A stretch of 64,000 nucleotides of DNA from Sphingomonas faeni. Its GTDB lineage: Bacteria; Pseudomonadota; Alphaproteobacteria; Sphingomonadales; Sphingomonadaceae. The stretch is from assembly GCF_024273235.1 (NCBI RefSeq), contig NZ_JANBVH010000003.1, positions 124,001 through 188,000 on the forward strand, given 5' to 3'. Every line of letters starts with the position of its first letter. Position 1 is the stretch's first letter. The translations under genes and the position numbers were made by a program. Below are positions 28,537 through 37,942 of the stretch, one piece after another. Under the pieces are notes generated by a model that saw only the letters and a program-made list of their open reading frames with translations, ran no database searches and was not told where the DNA came from.

Positions 28537-28829
28537 AAGTCGTTCTTGTCGCAGCCTTGCTGGCTTCGGCGGCGTGTACGCCGGTCGAGATGCGCGGTGA
28601 GTCGCCGGCCGCTCCGCCGGTTGCGGCCGCGTGCAATGCCGATTCGCTGGGTGATCTGGTCGGGAAGCGCGCGAGCGATGCCCGGGCGGACGTGATGCAG
28701 ACTCGGTCGGGCTCGCGGACGCTCCGCTGGATCGCGCCGAATACGGCGGTCACGATGGATTTCCGGCCTGACCGGCTGAATGTGTACGTCGACGCGAAGG
28801 GCCGGATCGAGCGTTTTACCTGCGCTTGA
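28533..28829 (+). CDS. Peptidase inhibitor I78-like lipoprotein
   Basis: The 98-residue product has a lipoprotein signal (LLASAAC, Cys15). The mature part resembles the I78 family: CNADSLGDLVGKRASDAR, TLRWIAPNTAVTMDFRPDRLNVYVD, and a final FTCA. Characterised relatives inhibit serine proteases; here the target would be in the periplasm or outside. The two cysteines in the mature domain probably pair. It overlaps rnd by four bases (ATGA). The family call is fairly confident, the inhibitory role is by analogy. Confidence 0.8.
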   Translation: MKVVLVAALLASAACTPVEMRGESPAAPPVAAACNADSLGDLVGKRASDARADVMQTRSGSRTLRWIAPNTAVTMDFRPDRLNVYVDAKGRIERFTCA

Positions 28830-28841
28830 GTCTGCTCGGTA

Positions 28842-28958
28842 TCCTCCCCTTGCAGGGGAGGTGGCTGGCACTTGCCAGACGGAGGGGTGCCTCCCTCTCG
28901 ATAGCGCGATACCCCTCCGTCAGTCCTGCGGACTGCCACCTCCCCTGCCAGGGGAGGA
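28842..28958. repeat. GC-rich inverted repeat in the convergent I78/ppx gap
   Basis: Arms 28842-28888 and 28911-28958 form a long imperfect palindrome (TCCTCCCC...GGGGAGGTGG...CGGAGGGGT type). It starts 12 bp after the I78 stop and ends 2 bp before the ppx stop. It may act as a bidirectional transcript end. Confidence 0.85.
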
Positions 28959-28960
28959 AT

Positions 28961-30472
28961 TTAGCTGAGTGCCAACGAGGGTTTGCGACTTAACGCCGTC
29001 GCCAGCGCGGTGTGCCGACGTTCTACCGCTTCGCCGTAAAGGCCGCGATCGTCTGGGCGTAGCGTCAGGGTCAAGAACACGCCGTCGTCGGAAAGGCTGG
29101 AGCGCTTAAGCGGACCGGCCAAGCCTCCGCTCATACGCTGGCCGAGGCGCATCGCGAGTCCCCAGGCCGTTGCGCTTTTCACAGCTGCCGGCGTTGCGAG
29201 TCGCCCAACCGGATCCGCCGCCGCCAAATCTCCGCCGAGGCTCGTGTAGAGCGCTTGGGCGAGCATTCCCCGGCCCGGGGCGTCGATTGCTACCCAATTG
29301 CCGTGGAGCGCGATCTCGACGCCGCGTTCGGCGCGGAACTCGGGGTTGGCGCGCCAGCCTACGTCGGCGAGGAGGCAGGCGGTGTGGCGGATGCGCGCCA
29401 GCGCAGGCGCTTCGGTCACGAACAACGGGGCGATCCAGCGGTCGAGCAGGTCGCCATGCTCGGGAAAGCGACCCAGGAGACGCCCTTCTTCACGGGCGGC
29501 GACGATCAGCGGGTCGAGTACGCGGGTCTTGGGCTCCAAGTCGCCGTAGAGCAGCCCTTCGCGCAGGCCGTATGCCGATACCACTGTCGTCTTGCTGCCG
29601 AGCTGGCGCATCAGCACACCGAGCAGCGCGGCGGCGTCGGCCAGCGTGGACGTACGGCCGGACGAAAGACCGGGGATTGCCTTCAGGCGCGGCTTCGAGA
29701 GCTGCGGAATCGTGCGGCTGAGCCGGGTGATCGTCGCGGCGGTCATCGGATACTGGTGGATGATCGGCAGCGGATAGTCCGACAGCTCCATGTCCAGACG
29801 CGCCAGCGCGCGCCACGATCCACCGACGAGATACAGCGGAAGTCCCTGCCCCTTCGCCGTCCAGCCAGCCTCGCGAACCAGCCGCGCGACGTAGCGTTCG
29901 AGCACCTTGCCACGCTTTGCGCGAAGCGGGCCGATACGGAGGACACCGAGCGGGAACGAGACGCGGTCCTCAATCCTGCCGCGGCGGACGCGGACGAGTT
30001 CCAGGCTGCCACCGCCAAGATCGCCGACGATGCCGTCCGCATCGGGGATCGCCGATAGGACGCCGTAGCCGGCGGCGCTGGCCTCCTGTTCGCCCGAGAG
30101 CGTCTCGACCTTGAGTCCTAGTTGTTCAGCTGTAGCAATGAGTTCGCCGCCGTTCTTCGCATCACGTACCGCTGCCGTCGCGACCGTGCGGAGCGTGGAG
30201 CATTCCATTTCCTTGGCCACGGCGGCGAACCGCGCGAGGGCGACGCGCGCCGTCTTCAGCGCCGACTTCTCGATCGCGCCCGTCGCCGCGAGCCCGCGTC
30301 CGAGCCCGGCCAGAACCTTCTCGTTGAACCGGATCGCGGGCAGGCGTGGCGGGCCCTGATACACGACCAGGCGGATCGAGTTCGAGCCGATGTCGATGAT
30401 CCCCGTACGCGGGTGATCGTCGGTTTCGGCCTTGGGCGTGGAATTACCGAACAGGATATTCGTGACGCTCAT
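28961..30472 (-). CDS. ppx: Ppx/GppA-type exopolyphosphatase
   Basis: The product should remove terminal phosphates from polyphosphate or hydrolyse pppGpp. The 503-residue protein has the actin-like phosphate loops GIIDIGSNSIRLVVY and VGDLGGGSLELV, and a C-terminal HD-type helical part with RHTACLLADVGWR. It overlaps ppk1 by four bases, so synthesis and breakdown of polyphosphate are genetically coupled. Specificity for polyP versus pppGpp cannot be decided from sequence alone; context favours polyP. Confidence 0.93.
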   Translation of the reverse strand: MSVTNILFGNSTPKAETDDHPRTGIIDIGSNSIRLVVYQGPPRLPAIRFNEKVLAGLGRGLAATGAIEKSALKTARVALARFAAVAKEMECSTLRTVATAAVRDAKNGGELIATAEQLGLKVETLSGEQEASAAGYGVLSAIPDADGIVGDLGGGSLELVRVRRGRIEDRVSFPLGVLRIGPLRAKRGKVLERYVARLVREAGWTAKGQGLPLYLVGGSWRALARLDMELSDYPLPIIHQYPMTAATITRLSRTIPQLSKPRLKAIPGLSSGRTSTLADAAALLGVLMRQLGSKTTVVSAYGLREGLLYGDLEPKTRVLDPLIVAAREEGRLLGRFPEHGDLLDRWIAPLFVTEAPALARIRHTACLLADVGWRANPEFRAERGVEIALHGNWVAIDAPGRGMLAQALYTSLGGDLAAADPVGRLATPAAVKSATAWGLAMRLGQRMSGGLAGPLKRSSLSDDGVFLTLTLRPDDRGLYGEAVERRHTALATALSRKPSLALS

Positions 30473-32634
30473 CGTTTTCGCCGAAGCGACAGAGTCGGCA
30501 CGGCATTGCTGGTCGCGAGCGAGGCGCCACGGCCGGAAAGCGACGGATTGGTCATGAAATACCGATGCAGGTTGAACGGGCGGTCGCCGGGATCGACGCG
30601 GCTATATTCGCCGTCGGGGCCTAGCTCCCAACTCTGCTCGTTGTCGATCAGGTTCGCGACCATGACCTGATCGAGGATCTGGTCGTGGACGGTGGGGTTG
30701 AGGATCGGCAGCATATATTCGACGCGGCGGTCGAAGTTGCGCGGCATCCAGTCGGCCGACGAGATGAAGAGTTTGGCGCCGTCATTGGGGAGCGCCTTGC
30801 CGCTCCCGAACGCCCAGATCCGGCTGTGCTCCAGGAACCGGCCGATTACCGACTTCACGCGGATCGTCTCGGACAGGCCGGGTACACCGGGGCGCAGGCA
30901 GCAGATGCCGCGGATGATGAGGTCGATCTCGACCCCTGCCCCGCTTGCCTCGTAGAGCTTCTCGATCACCGCGGGGTCGACCAGCGAGTTCATCTTCGCC
31001 CAGACGCCCGCCTGTTTGCCGGCGCGCGCGTTGGCGATCTCGACGTCGATCAGGTTCATCAAATTCTGGCGCAGATCGCGCGGGCTGAGACTGACCTTCG
31101 CCATGTCGGTCGGCTCGACATAACCGGTGATGTAGTTGAACATCTGCGCCGCATCGCGCCCGACCGCGGCGTCGGCGGTGAAGAAGCTCAGGTCGGTGTA
31201 GATCTTGGCGGTGACCGGGTGGTAATTGCCGGTGCCGAAATGGCAGTAGGTGCGGAACGCCTGCCCTTCGCGGCGGACGACCAGCGATACCTTGGCGTGC
31301 GTCTTCCAGTCGATGAAACCGTAGACGACCTGCACGCCTGCGCGCTCCAGTGCGGAGGCCCAGACCATGTTCTGCTCTTCGTCGAACCGCGCCTTCAACT
31401 CGACCACCGCGGTGACCGACTTGCCCGCCTCCGCGGCGGCGATCAGCGCGTTGATGACCGCGGGCTGCTTGCCGGCGCGGTAGAGCGTCTGCTTGATCGC
31501 GACGACGTCGGGGTCGTTCGCCGCCTGTTTCAGGAAGGCGAGCACCACTTCGAACGTCTCGTACGGGTGGTGGACGACGATATCCTTGGCCTTGATCGCC
31601 GCGAAGCAGTCGCCGCCGAATTCGCGGATGCGTTCGGGGAAGCGCGGCGTGAAGGGCGGGAACTTCAGGTCGGGGCGATCCTCGTCGACCAGGCCGTCGA
31701 GGTCGACGATGCCGAGCAGGTTGCCGCTCTCGGTGATGATCGCATCCGCGCCGCCGAGTTCGTCCTTGAGGACCGCGGCGAGCACGTCGGGGATACCGGT
31801 TTCGAGTTCCAGACGGATCACGCGGCCGCGGCGGCGGCGCTTGATCGCGTTGGCGAAGTAGCGGACGAGGTCCTCCGCCTCCTCCTCGATCTCCATGTCG
31901 CTGTCGCGCAGCACGCGGAAGCTGGCGGCGGCGAGGACTTCGTAGCCGGGGAAAAGGACCGGCGCGAACCGCTTCAGGATCGATTCGATCGAGATGTAGC
32001 GCGCGGGTTCGCCGGGGAGGCGGACGAAGCGCGTCATCGTGTGTGGGAGCATGACCAGTTCGCGGACCGGCTCGTTGTCGGAACGGCGGACGAGGTCGAA
32101 GATCACCGACAGGCCGCGGTTCGGGATGAACGGGAACGGATGCGCCGGATCGAGCGCCTGCGGGGTCAGGATCGGGAAGATCTGATCGCGGAAATGCGTT
32201 TCGAGCCACTCGTCGGCCTCGCCCTCGACCGCATCGCGCCGCAGGACGAACAAGCCGGCCTCGTCGAGCAGCACGCGCAGGTCGCCCCACACCGCCTGCT
32301 GGCTCGCCATCAGTTCGTCCGCCTCGCGGACGATCGCGGTCAGCTGCTGGCCCGCGGTGAGCCCGTCGGCCGAGCGCCGGTCGACGTCCTGCGTCTGCTG
32401 CCCCTTCAGGCCGGCGACGCGGACCATGAAGAACTCGTCGAGGTTCGAGCCCGAGATCGACAGGAAGCGGAGCCGCTCCAGCAGCGGATGCGCAGGATTG
32501 CACGCCTCCTCCAGCACGCGGCGGTTGAACGCCAGCCAGGAGAGTTCGCGGTTGAAGAACCGGTCGTTCGGCTCTGCGCCGATGGGATCGTCGTCGTCTT
32601 CCGCTTGGCGGACGATATGCGCTGGACGGTTCAT
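30469..32634 (-). CDS. ppk1: Polyphosphate kinase 1
   Basis: PPK1 reversibly polymerises the gamma-phosphate of ATP into polyphosphate at the inner membrane. The 721-residue protein has the N domain (RFFNRELSWLAFNRRVLEEA, SNLDEFFMVRVAG), the head domain, and the two C-terminal PLD-like domains. His465 in YCHFGTGNYHP corresponds to the autophosphorylated histidine (His435 in E. coli). The start ATG has GAGG five to six bases upstream. The gene lies 15 bp after hdaA and is coupled to ppx. Confidence 0.97.
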   Translation of the reverse strand: MNRPAHIVRQAEDDDDPIGAEPNDRFFNRELSWLAFNRRVLEEACNPAHPLLERLRFLSISGSNLDEFFMVRVAGLKGQQTQDVDRRSADGLTAGQQLTAIVREADELMASQQAVWGDLRVLLDEAGLFVLRRDAVEGEADEWLETHFRDQIFPILTPQALDPAHPFPFIPNRGLSVIFDLVRRSDNEPVRELVMLPHTMTRFVRLPGEPARYISIESILKRFAPVLFPGYEVLAAASFRVLRDSDMEIEEEAEDLVRYFANAIKRRRRGRVIRLELETGIPDVLAAVLKDELGGADAIITESGNLLGIVDLDGLVDEDRPDLKFPPFTPRFPERIREFGGDCFAAIKAKDIVVHHPYETFEVVLAFLKQAANDPDVVAIKQTLYRAGKQPAVINALIAAAEAGKSVTAVVELKARFDEEQNMVWASALERAGVQVVYGFIDWKTHAKVSLVVRREGQAFRTYCHFGTGNYHPVTAKIYTDLSFFTADAAVGRDAAQMFNYITGYVEPTDMAKVSLSPRDLRQNLMNLIDVEIANARAGKQAGVWAKMNSLVDPAVIEKLYEASGAGVEIDLIIRGICCLRPGVPGLSETIRVKSVIGRFLEHSRIWAFGSGKALPNDGAKLFISSADWMPRNFDRRVEYMLPILNPTVHDQILDQVMVANLIDNEQSWELGPDGEYSRVDPGDRPFNLHRYFMTNPSLSGRGASLATSNAVPTLSLRRKR

Positions 32635-32649
32635 CGGTCCTCTTGGGGT

Positions 32650-33309
32650 CTATGGTGACGTGAAGAGCGGCAGATCCAGGGCGAGCTGTGGCCGGAGGAT
32701 CAGCCCGGCCTCGGTGAGTGTGGTTCGTGCCAGAGGAATGGACAAGCGCTTGCGACGTTCCATCGCCTCCTGATCGAGCGCATCGACGGTTCGCGTTACG
32801 GTAATATGACTGCGCTCGATTCTGGTCGCGAGCCAGTCGATCAGATCGGGTCGCGCGTCGAGGCTGCGCCGCTCGAACAGATGCGCGAGCAGGAGCCGCA
32901 TGAGTTCGTCGTCGGGCGCACCGATCGCCGCGATCGGGCTGGCCGCGAGACGCGAGCGGAGATCGGGGAGCTTCACCTTCCATTCGGGCGGCGCGGCGTC
33001 GGCGACGATCAGCAACGGCTTGTGCTCCTCCTGCGCGCGGTTCCAGGCGTGAAAAAGCTGCGCCTCGGGCACGCGCTCGGCATCGTCGATGATCGTCCCG
33101 CCGCTCTTCGCCGCGAAGATCCGCGCGAGCAGGCTGCGGCCCGATTTGCGCGGGCCGGTGAGGATGGCGGTCATGACGGGCCAGGTCGCCCAGTGCTCCA
33201 GCGTATGGACGGCCCGCGAGTTGGAGGGGGTAACCAGGAAGGCGTCGTCGCGAGGGTCCGCCGGCCACCCGAGTGGCAGCGCGATTTGAGTCATCTTGGT
33301 CGCGCTCAC
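32650..33309 (-). CDS. hdaA: DnaA-related replication regulator HdaA
   Basis: HdaA promotes hydrolysis of DnaA-ATP when bound to the sliding clamp, limiting re-initiation. The 219-residue protein begins with a clamp-binding motif (QIALPLGW), then a truncated AAA+ domain with TGPRKSGRSLLARIF as P-loop and TIIDDAERVPEAQLFHAWN as Walker B region. It lacks the DnaA DNA-binding domain. GTG 33309 overlaps the upstream stop (GTGA); ATG 33294 is a reasonable alternative that puts the clamp motif closer to the N-terminus. It is co-transcribed with ppk1-ppx. Confidence 0.9.
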   Translation of the reverse strand: MSATKMTQIALPLGWPADPRDDAFLVTPSNSRAVHTLEHWATWPVMTAILTGPRKSGRSLLARIFAAKSGGTIIDDAERVPEAQLFHAWNRAQEEHKPLLIVADAAPPEWKVKLPDLRSRLAASPIAAIGAPDDELMRLLLAHLFERRSLDARPDLIDWLATRIERSHITVTRTVDALDQEAMERRKRLSIPLARTTLTEAGLILRPQLALDLPLFTSP

Positions 33310-34553
33310 CCTGTCGTCACGGCATCCGCGGGAAGGTCCGGCGGAAGAAGTTGGGAAACCCGGCGGATGCGGATCGTCTGGCCGGAACCGAAAACCTGGT
33401 AGCCGCGCGCTTCGAGCGCGGTCTTGAGAGCCGCCGGATCGCCATCATAAGCGACGCGCATCAGCGAGACCCCGCCGAGCGCGAGGCTGGTCGTGGCCGC
33501 CGAACGGACGCCCGGGATCGCGCGGAGGGCGGCTTCGGTCGACGATACGGCCGTGGCTGCGGGCGTGTCGAACTGTACGACGATCGAGATCCCCTCGCCG
33601 CCGGTCAGCACTGCAATGTTGGCATCGGCGGTTTCGTCGGTCGGCAGGTCGTCGATCACCGCGGCTTCGGGCGTTGGCGGCGGCGACAGGCTATAGTCGA
33701 CACGGAGCGAGCCGTTGCGGCGCGCCTGCTGGTACAGGTCGTCGATCCGCTTGACGCCGGTATCGAGCAGTTGCGGCAGGCCGTCGGACGTTCCGACACG
33801 GAGCGTGAAGCGACCGATCAGGACGTTGTCGGGACCGTGGCGTGCTTCGAACACGCCGATCACCGGGCCACCGGGCCATTGGCGATAGATCTTCACGACC
33901 GGGGACAGCACGTCGCTCGCGCCATATTGGTCGAGAATCGTCCGCCACCAGCCTCGGCCGGGACGCTGCGTCTGGCCGACGTTGAGTAGGAGCGCGTCGG
34001 GGCCGGAACCGGACGGGCGAACATAGTCGATGCTGCTGTTGCCGGTGCGATAGCGCGCCCAGGCCTGCTGCCACTGCGTGCTCTGCTCGAACGATTGGCC
34101 GACGCCGCCCGAATATTGGATCGGGATGGTTAGCATCGGCTGCGAGCGGTCGGCATAGGTGGAGATGCCGAGGACGGAGCCCGCGCGGGTGCGGTTGAAC
34201 AGCACACCGAGCTTGGCGATGTAGCGCTGCGGTCCAATCTGTTCGTTCTCGACGACGATTCCCGAAACCAGCGAATCGAGCGTGCCGTCGGAGACGAGGC
34301 CGCCACCACCGCCGAGCCGGTTCGACAATTGCACCCAGGCTTTGCGCTGGGCGAGCCGCCAGCCGCTGTAGCGTGCGGCGTCGGCGGTCTTGCCGGCGAC
34401 GTCGACGGTGACGCCGCTGACCTCGTAGGCGCTGCCGCTGTCGACCGGGGCTGCGCCTCGGCTGCCGCCCTCGATCTGCGCGAGCACGGCTCCGCCGCTG
34501 AGCAGCAAAGCGGCGCCGGCAAGCGCGGTGGGGAGGGTACGGATACGCGTCAC
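33306..34553 (-). CDS. Secreted DUF2066-like protein
   Basis: This 415-residue protein has a signal peptide (residues 1-25, ending VLA) and a mature region I assign tentatively to DUF2066: [22 protein letters not shown] near the start and [19 protein letters not shown] further on. A C-terminal part (about 315-400) alternates beta and alpha elements like a heavy-metal-associated (ferredoxin-like) fold but lacks the CxxC metal site. The function of the family is unknown. GTG 34553 is preferred because it begins the signal peptide; a longer frame to 34616 would overlap the purM start. It is the first gene of the hdaA-ppk1-ppx operon. Confidence 0.75.
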   Translation of the reverse strand: MTRIRTLPTALAGAALLLSGGAVLAQIEGGSRGAAPVDSGSAYEVSGVTVDVAGKTADAARYSGWRLAQRKAWVQLSNRLGGGGGLVSDGTLDSLVSGIVVENEQIGPQRYIAKLGVLFNRTRAGSVLGISTYADRSQPMLTIPIQYSGGVGQSFEQSTQWQQAWARYRTGNSSIDYVRPSGSGPDALLLNVGQTQRPGRGWWRTILDQYGASDVLSPVVKIYRQWPGGPVIGVFEARHGPDNVLIGRFTLRVGTSDGLPQLLDTGVKRIDDLYQQARRNGSLRVDYSLSPPPTPEAAVIDDLPTDETADANIAVLTGGEGISIVVQFDTPAATAVSSTEAALRAIPGVRSAATTSLALGGVSLMRVAYDGDPAALKTALEARGYQVFGSGQTIRIRRVSQLLPPDLPADAVTTG

Positions 34554-34614
34554 GCGGGCCTTTTGGCGAAGCAGACGTGGAAATCCAAGCGCGATGTGGC
34601 TAGCAGCACCGATC

Positions 34615-35730
34615 ATGACCGATACGCCAGACTCCGCCGCTCCCGCTTCGGGCCCCTACACCTACGCTCAGGCGGGCGTTTCGATCGCCGCGGGCAACGC
34701 GCTGGTGCGCGCGATCGCCCCGCTCGCGCGCTCGACGCGGCGGCCGGGTGCGGACGCGGATCTTGGCGGCTTCGGGGGCATGTTCGACCTGAAGGCGGCG
34801 GGGTTCGTCGATCCTCTGCTGGTCGCCGCGAACGATGGCGTCGGCACCAAGCTGAAGCTCGCGATCGAATGGGATCGGCATGAGGGTGTCGGCGTCGACC
34901 TCGTCGCGATGTGCGTCAACGACCTGATCGTACAGGGCGCCGAGCCGCTGTTCTTCCTCGATTATTATGCGAGCGGGAAGCTAGATGCGGCGGTTGCCGA
35001 GCGTGTCGTCGCTTCGATCGCGGAGGGCTGCAAGACCGCGGGCTGCGCGTTGATCGGTGGCGAGACCGCCGAGATGCCGGGCATGTATGCAGATGGCGAT
35101 TACGATCTCGCGGGTTTCTGCGTCGGTGCTGTCGAGCGGACCAAAATGCTCACCGGGCGCGAGATTGCTTCGGGCGATGTGATGCTCGGGCTGGCGTCGT
35201 CGGGGGTCCATTCGAACGGGTTCTCGCTGGTTCGCCGGCTGGCGACGGATCGTGGGTGGAAGCTCGATCGGCCTGCGCTGTTCGACCAGGACAAGTTGCT
35301 GATCGATCACCTGATGGCGCCGACTCGCATCTATGTCGCGAGCCTGTTGCCGTTGCTGCGCGAACGGCGGATCAAGGGGCTGGCACATATCACCGGCGGC
35401 GGCCTGCTCGAGAACATCCCGCGCGTGTTGCCGGACGGTGTGCATGCGGTGGTCGATGCCGATGCGTGGGAGCAGTCGCGGTTGATGGCGTTCCTTCAGG
35501 CGCAGGGCGCGATCGAGCCGGAAGAAATGGCGCGGACGTTCAACTGCGGGATCGGCATGGTCGTGATCGTCGGCGCCGACGAGGCCGAGGCGGTGACCGC
35601 GGCGCTTCAGGCGGCGGACGAGACGGTGTTCACGATCGGACGGATCGAGACCGGGGCGCATGGCTGCACGGTTCGCGGGTCGACGGGTACGTGGAGTGCG
35701 CGCGAGGACTGGACCGCGACGCATGGCTGA
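34615..35730 (+). CDS. purM: Phosphoribosylformylglycinamidine cyclo-ligase
   Basis: PurM (AIR synthetase) closes the imidazole ring in purine synthesis using ATP. The 371-residue protein shows [56 protein letters not shown] and [18 protein letters not shown] 34615 is used; a longer frame to 34528 would enter the divergent gene. purN overlaps its end by 8 bp, the usual purMN pairing. Confidence 0.97.
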   Translation: MTDTPDSAAPASGPYTYAQAGVSIAAGNALVRAIAPLARSTRRPGADADLGGFGGMFDLKAAGFVDPLLVAANDGVGTKLKLAIEWDRHEGVGVDLVAMCVNDLIVQGAEPLFFLDYYASGKLDAAVAERVVASIAEGCKTAGCALIGGETAEMPGMYADGDYDLAGFCVGAVERTKMLTGREIASGDVMLGLASSGVHSNGFSLVRRLATDRGWKLDRPALFDQDKLLIDHLMAPTRIYVASLLPLLRERRIKGLAHITGGGLLENIPRVLPDGVHAVVDADAWEQSRLMAFLQAQGAIEPEEMARTFNCGIGMVVIVGADEAEAVTAALQAADETVFTIGRIETGAHGCTVRGSTGTWSAREDWTATHG

Positions 35731-36295
35731 GAAGACGCGGGTCGGTGTGCTGATCTCGGGGCGCGGGTCGAACATGATGGCGCTGGTGGGTGCGTCGCGC
35801 GCAGCTGACTGTCCGTATGAGATCGCGTTGGTGGCTTCGGACAAGCCGGATGCGGCCGGGCTCGAATGGGCGCGGTCGCAGGGTCTGGCGACGTTTGCGA
35901 TCTCGCCCAAGGGTTTGGGCAAGCCGGCCTATGAGGCGGCTATCGATGCGGCGTTGCGCGAGGCCGGCGTCGAGATCGTCGCGCTGGCGGGCTATATGCG
36001 GTTGCTGTCGGACGGATTCGTCGCGGCGTGGCGTGACCGGATCGTCAACATCCACCCGTCGCTGCTGCCCAAGTACAAGGGGCTCAACACGCACGCGCGG
36101 GCGATCGCGGCGGGCGATGCGGTCGGCGGGTGCTCGGTGCATGTCGTGACCGAAGAGCTGGATGGCGGCGTTGTGCTGAGGCAGGCCGAGGTGCCGATCC
36201 TTGCCGGCGACGATGCGGATGCGCTCGCGGGGCGCGTGCTGGCGGCGGAACATGCTTTGTACCCGAAGACCTTGGCGGAGTTCGTGACGCGATGA
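35723..36295 (+). CDS. purN: Phosphoribosylglycinamide formyltransferase
   Basis: PurN transfers a formyl group from 10-formyl-THF to GAR in purine synthesis. The 190-residue protein has [14 protein letters not shown] at the GAR-binding N-terminus and the catalytic set Asn109 and His111 ([10 protein letters not shown]) and Asp147 (EELDGG). It overlaps purM by 8 bp and the YjbR-like gene by 4 bp, so the three are one transcript. Confidence 0.96.
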   Translation: MAEKTRVGVLISGRGSNMMALVGASRAADCPYEIALVASDKPDAAGLEWARSQGLATFAISPKGLGKPAYEAAIDAALREAGVEIVALAGYMRLLSDGFVAAWRDRIVNIHPSLLPKYKGLNTHARAIAAGDAVGGCSVHVVTEELDGGVVLRQAEVPILAGDDADALAGRVLAAEHALYPKTLAEFVTR

Positions 36296-36657
36296 CCGAC
36301 TTGTCCCCCCTCGACCGCGTTCGTGCGGCGGCGCTGGCGTTGCCCGAGACCGAGGAGACGGTGTCGCATGGCCAGCCGACATTCTTCGTCGCGGGCAAGC
36401 AGTTCGCGCAATTTCGGGCGGATCATCATGGTGATGGGCTGACCATGGTGTGCGTGAAGACGGGCGGTAACGACGAGCAGGCGATGCTGATCGAGGCGAA
36501 CCCGGGCGTGTATTCGCGGCCTTCGTATCTTGGCGCGACCGGGTGGGTCGGCGTGAACCTTGCGGGCGATCCGGATTGGGCGCTGGTCGAGGACCGGATC
36601 GCGCGCAGTTGGGAACTGGCGGCCCCTGCCCGCCTGCTGGAGGCCGGTGGGCGATGA
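36292..36657 (+). CDS. MmcQ/YjbR-family protein
   Basis: The 121-residue protein matches the MmcQ/YjbR (CyaY-like DNA-binding fold) family: ALALPETEETVSHGQPTFFV, KTGGNDEQAMLI and PSYLGATGWVGVNL. Family members are small, of poorly known function. ATG 36292 overlaps the purN stop. It is coupled to purN and to the following membrane protein by four-base overlaps. Confidence 0.85.
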   Translation: MTDLSPLDRVRAAALALPETEETVSHGQPTFFVAGKQFAQFRADHHGDGLTMVCVKTGGNDEQAMLIEANPGVYSRPSYLGATGWVGVNLAGDPDWALVEDRIARSWELAAPARLLEAGGR

Positions 36658-37259
36658 GCGGCGAGACCCCGACCGAACGGCGTGAGGCTGCTGCGACGCG
36701 GCGGCGCTGGGTCACGCTGGCGGAAGTCGTGGCGGTTGCGGGCGTGCTGATCGCCGCGCTGACGTTGTGGACCAACTGGTCGGATCACCGTGCGAACGAG
36801 GCGGACAAGCTTGCCGCGCAGTCGAATGCGGCGCGCGAGCGGACGAAGATCGATCTTTCGGCGATCGTGCAGGATGGCGGCGACACGCTGTTGCTGAAGG
36901 ATGCGCGCCATGATCTCCAGGATGTGACGATCACCTTCCCGCGGGCGCTGGGCGTATCGCCGCAGCGCCCGCCGGCTGAACCGATCATCGATGGGTCGTG
37001 GTTCTCGGCGCCGTTGCTTAAGCTGACCGATGGCGGATCGGACGATCGTGCGGGGCGGCTGCCGGTGCTGGTGAGCGTGCAGTATTTCGACGGCGACCGG
37101 ACGCGCTCGGCGATCGGAATCTACGATGTGATCTGGAAGACCGAGGGGCGGATGCTGCGGGGGCGCGCGTTGAAGCTCGAGGGCTTGCGGGTGCGGCAGC
37201 GTGGCGGGGACCAGGCGCGGCTCGATGCGATCTGGGCGGAAGAGAAGCCTACGGCTTGA
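36654..37259 (+). CDS. Single-pass membrane protein of unknown function
   Basis: No family is recognised in this 201-residue protein. A basic N-terminus (residues 9-18) precedes one membrane helix (about 20-41), followed by a short coiled-coil-prone stretch (NWSDHRANEADKLAAQSNAA) and a soluble domain of probable beta structure, likely periplasmic. The start ATG overlaps the upstream stop. The stop codon directly abuts an inverted repeat. It is the last gene of the purMN transcript; its link to purine synthesis is unproven. Confidence 0.75.
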   Translation: MSGETPTERREAAATRRRWVTLAEVVAVAGVLIAALTLWTNWSDHRANEADKLAAQSNAARERTKIDLSAIVQDGGDTLLLKDARHDLQDVTITFPRALGVSPQRPPAEPIIDGSWFSAPLLKLTDGGSDDRAGRLPVLVSVQYFDGDRTRSAIGIYDVIWKTEGRMLRGRALKLEGLRVRQRGGDQARLDAIWAEEKPTA

Positions 37260-37376
37260 CCACCACCCCGGCGAAGGCCGGGGCCCAATCGGGGAACGTT
37301 GCCAACGAGGTGCAGCGCGTCGTTTACCATGGCCTTGCCACTCGGGCCCCGGCCTTCGCCGGGGTGGTGGTTTTTT
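37260..37376. repeat. GC-rich inverted repeat followed by a T-run
   Basis: Arms 37260-37286 and 37344-37370 are near-exact reverse complements (CCACCACCCCGGCGAAGGCC type), followed on the plus strand by six T (37371-37376). It begins one base after the stop of the membrane-protein gene. The stem plus T-run could terminate the purM-purN transcript, although the 57-base loop is long. Confidence 0.85.
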
Positions 37377-37423
37377 GGCGTGGGTGCACGCTCTCTTGAT
37401 ATGCTCACCTCCCCCCGGTTTCC

Positions 37424-37942
37424 TCACACCGCCCGGGCGTAGACCGGGTCTTCGTGGAGGGTGGTGCCGACTGTGAACTGGCGGGCGCCGATTACCTTGA
37501 AGCCCTGGCGTTCGTAGAAGGCTCGGGCGCGGATGTTCTGGTCCCATACGCCTAGCAGGACGCGGGTTCGCTCGTGAGCGGCGGCGTCTTCCAGGGCGCG
37601 GGTCATCAGCGCGGCGCCCAGGCCTGTGCCTTGGGCGTATTTCATCAGGTAGATGCGGCGGAGTTCGATATCCGCTGGGCCGGGTTCGATCGGGAAGTCT
37701 GGCGCGGTCAAAACCGTGTAGCCGATCGGCGCGTGGCCGGGTTCGTGCTCGGCGAGAGTCACGATCGTCGCGGGGTCGGCCAGCCACGTCTCGAACGTGG
37801 CGATGCTGTTCTTCGTCGTGCAGTGGGCGACGATATCCGCCCCGGACAGCACGGTCGCATAGGTATCGAGGAACGTGGCGGATGCTACGAGCGACAGCGC
37901 GGGCGCATCGCCCGGCCGTGCCCGTCGCAGCCGCCAGGTCAT
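37424..37942 (-). CDS. GNAT-family N-acetyltransferase
   Basis: The 172-residue protein has the GNAT acyl-CoA fold: WRLRRARPGDAPALSLVA at the N-terminus, IELRRIYLMKYAQGTGLGAALM as motif A (Q/RxxGxG/A) near residues 94-115, and NIRARAFYERQGFKVIG as motif B. The acceptor substrate is unknown. Its ATG shares a base with the ndk stop (TGATG), so it is translated from the ndk transcript. Confidence 0.88.
   Translation of the reverse strand: MTWRLRRARPGDAPALSLVASATFLDTYATVLSGADIVAHCTTKNSIATFETWLADPATIVTLAEHEPGHAPIGYTVLTAPDFPIEPGPADIELRRIYLMKYAQGTGLGAALMTRALEDAAAHERTRVLLGVWDQNIRARAFYERQGFKVIGARQFTVGTTLHEDPVYARAV

Noticed and set aside
30685-33268. Long open frames opposite (30685-32658) and out of frame with (30782-33268) ppk1
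   Set aside because: Both overlap ppk1 entirely; their Asp/Val/Arg-rich or Arg/Pro-rich translations show no family features.
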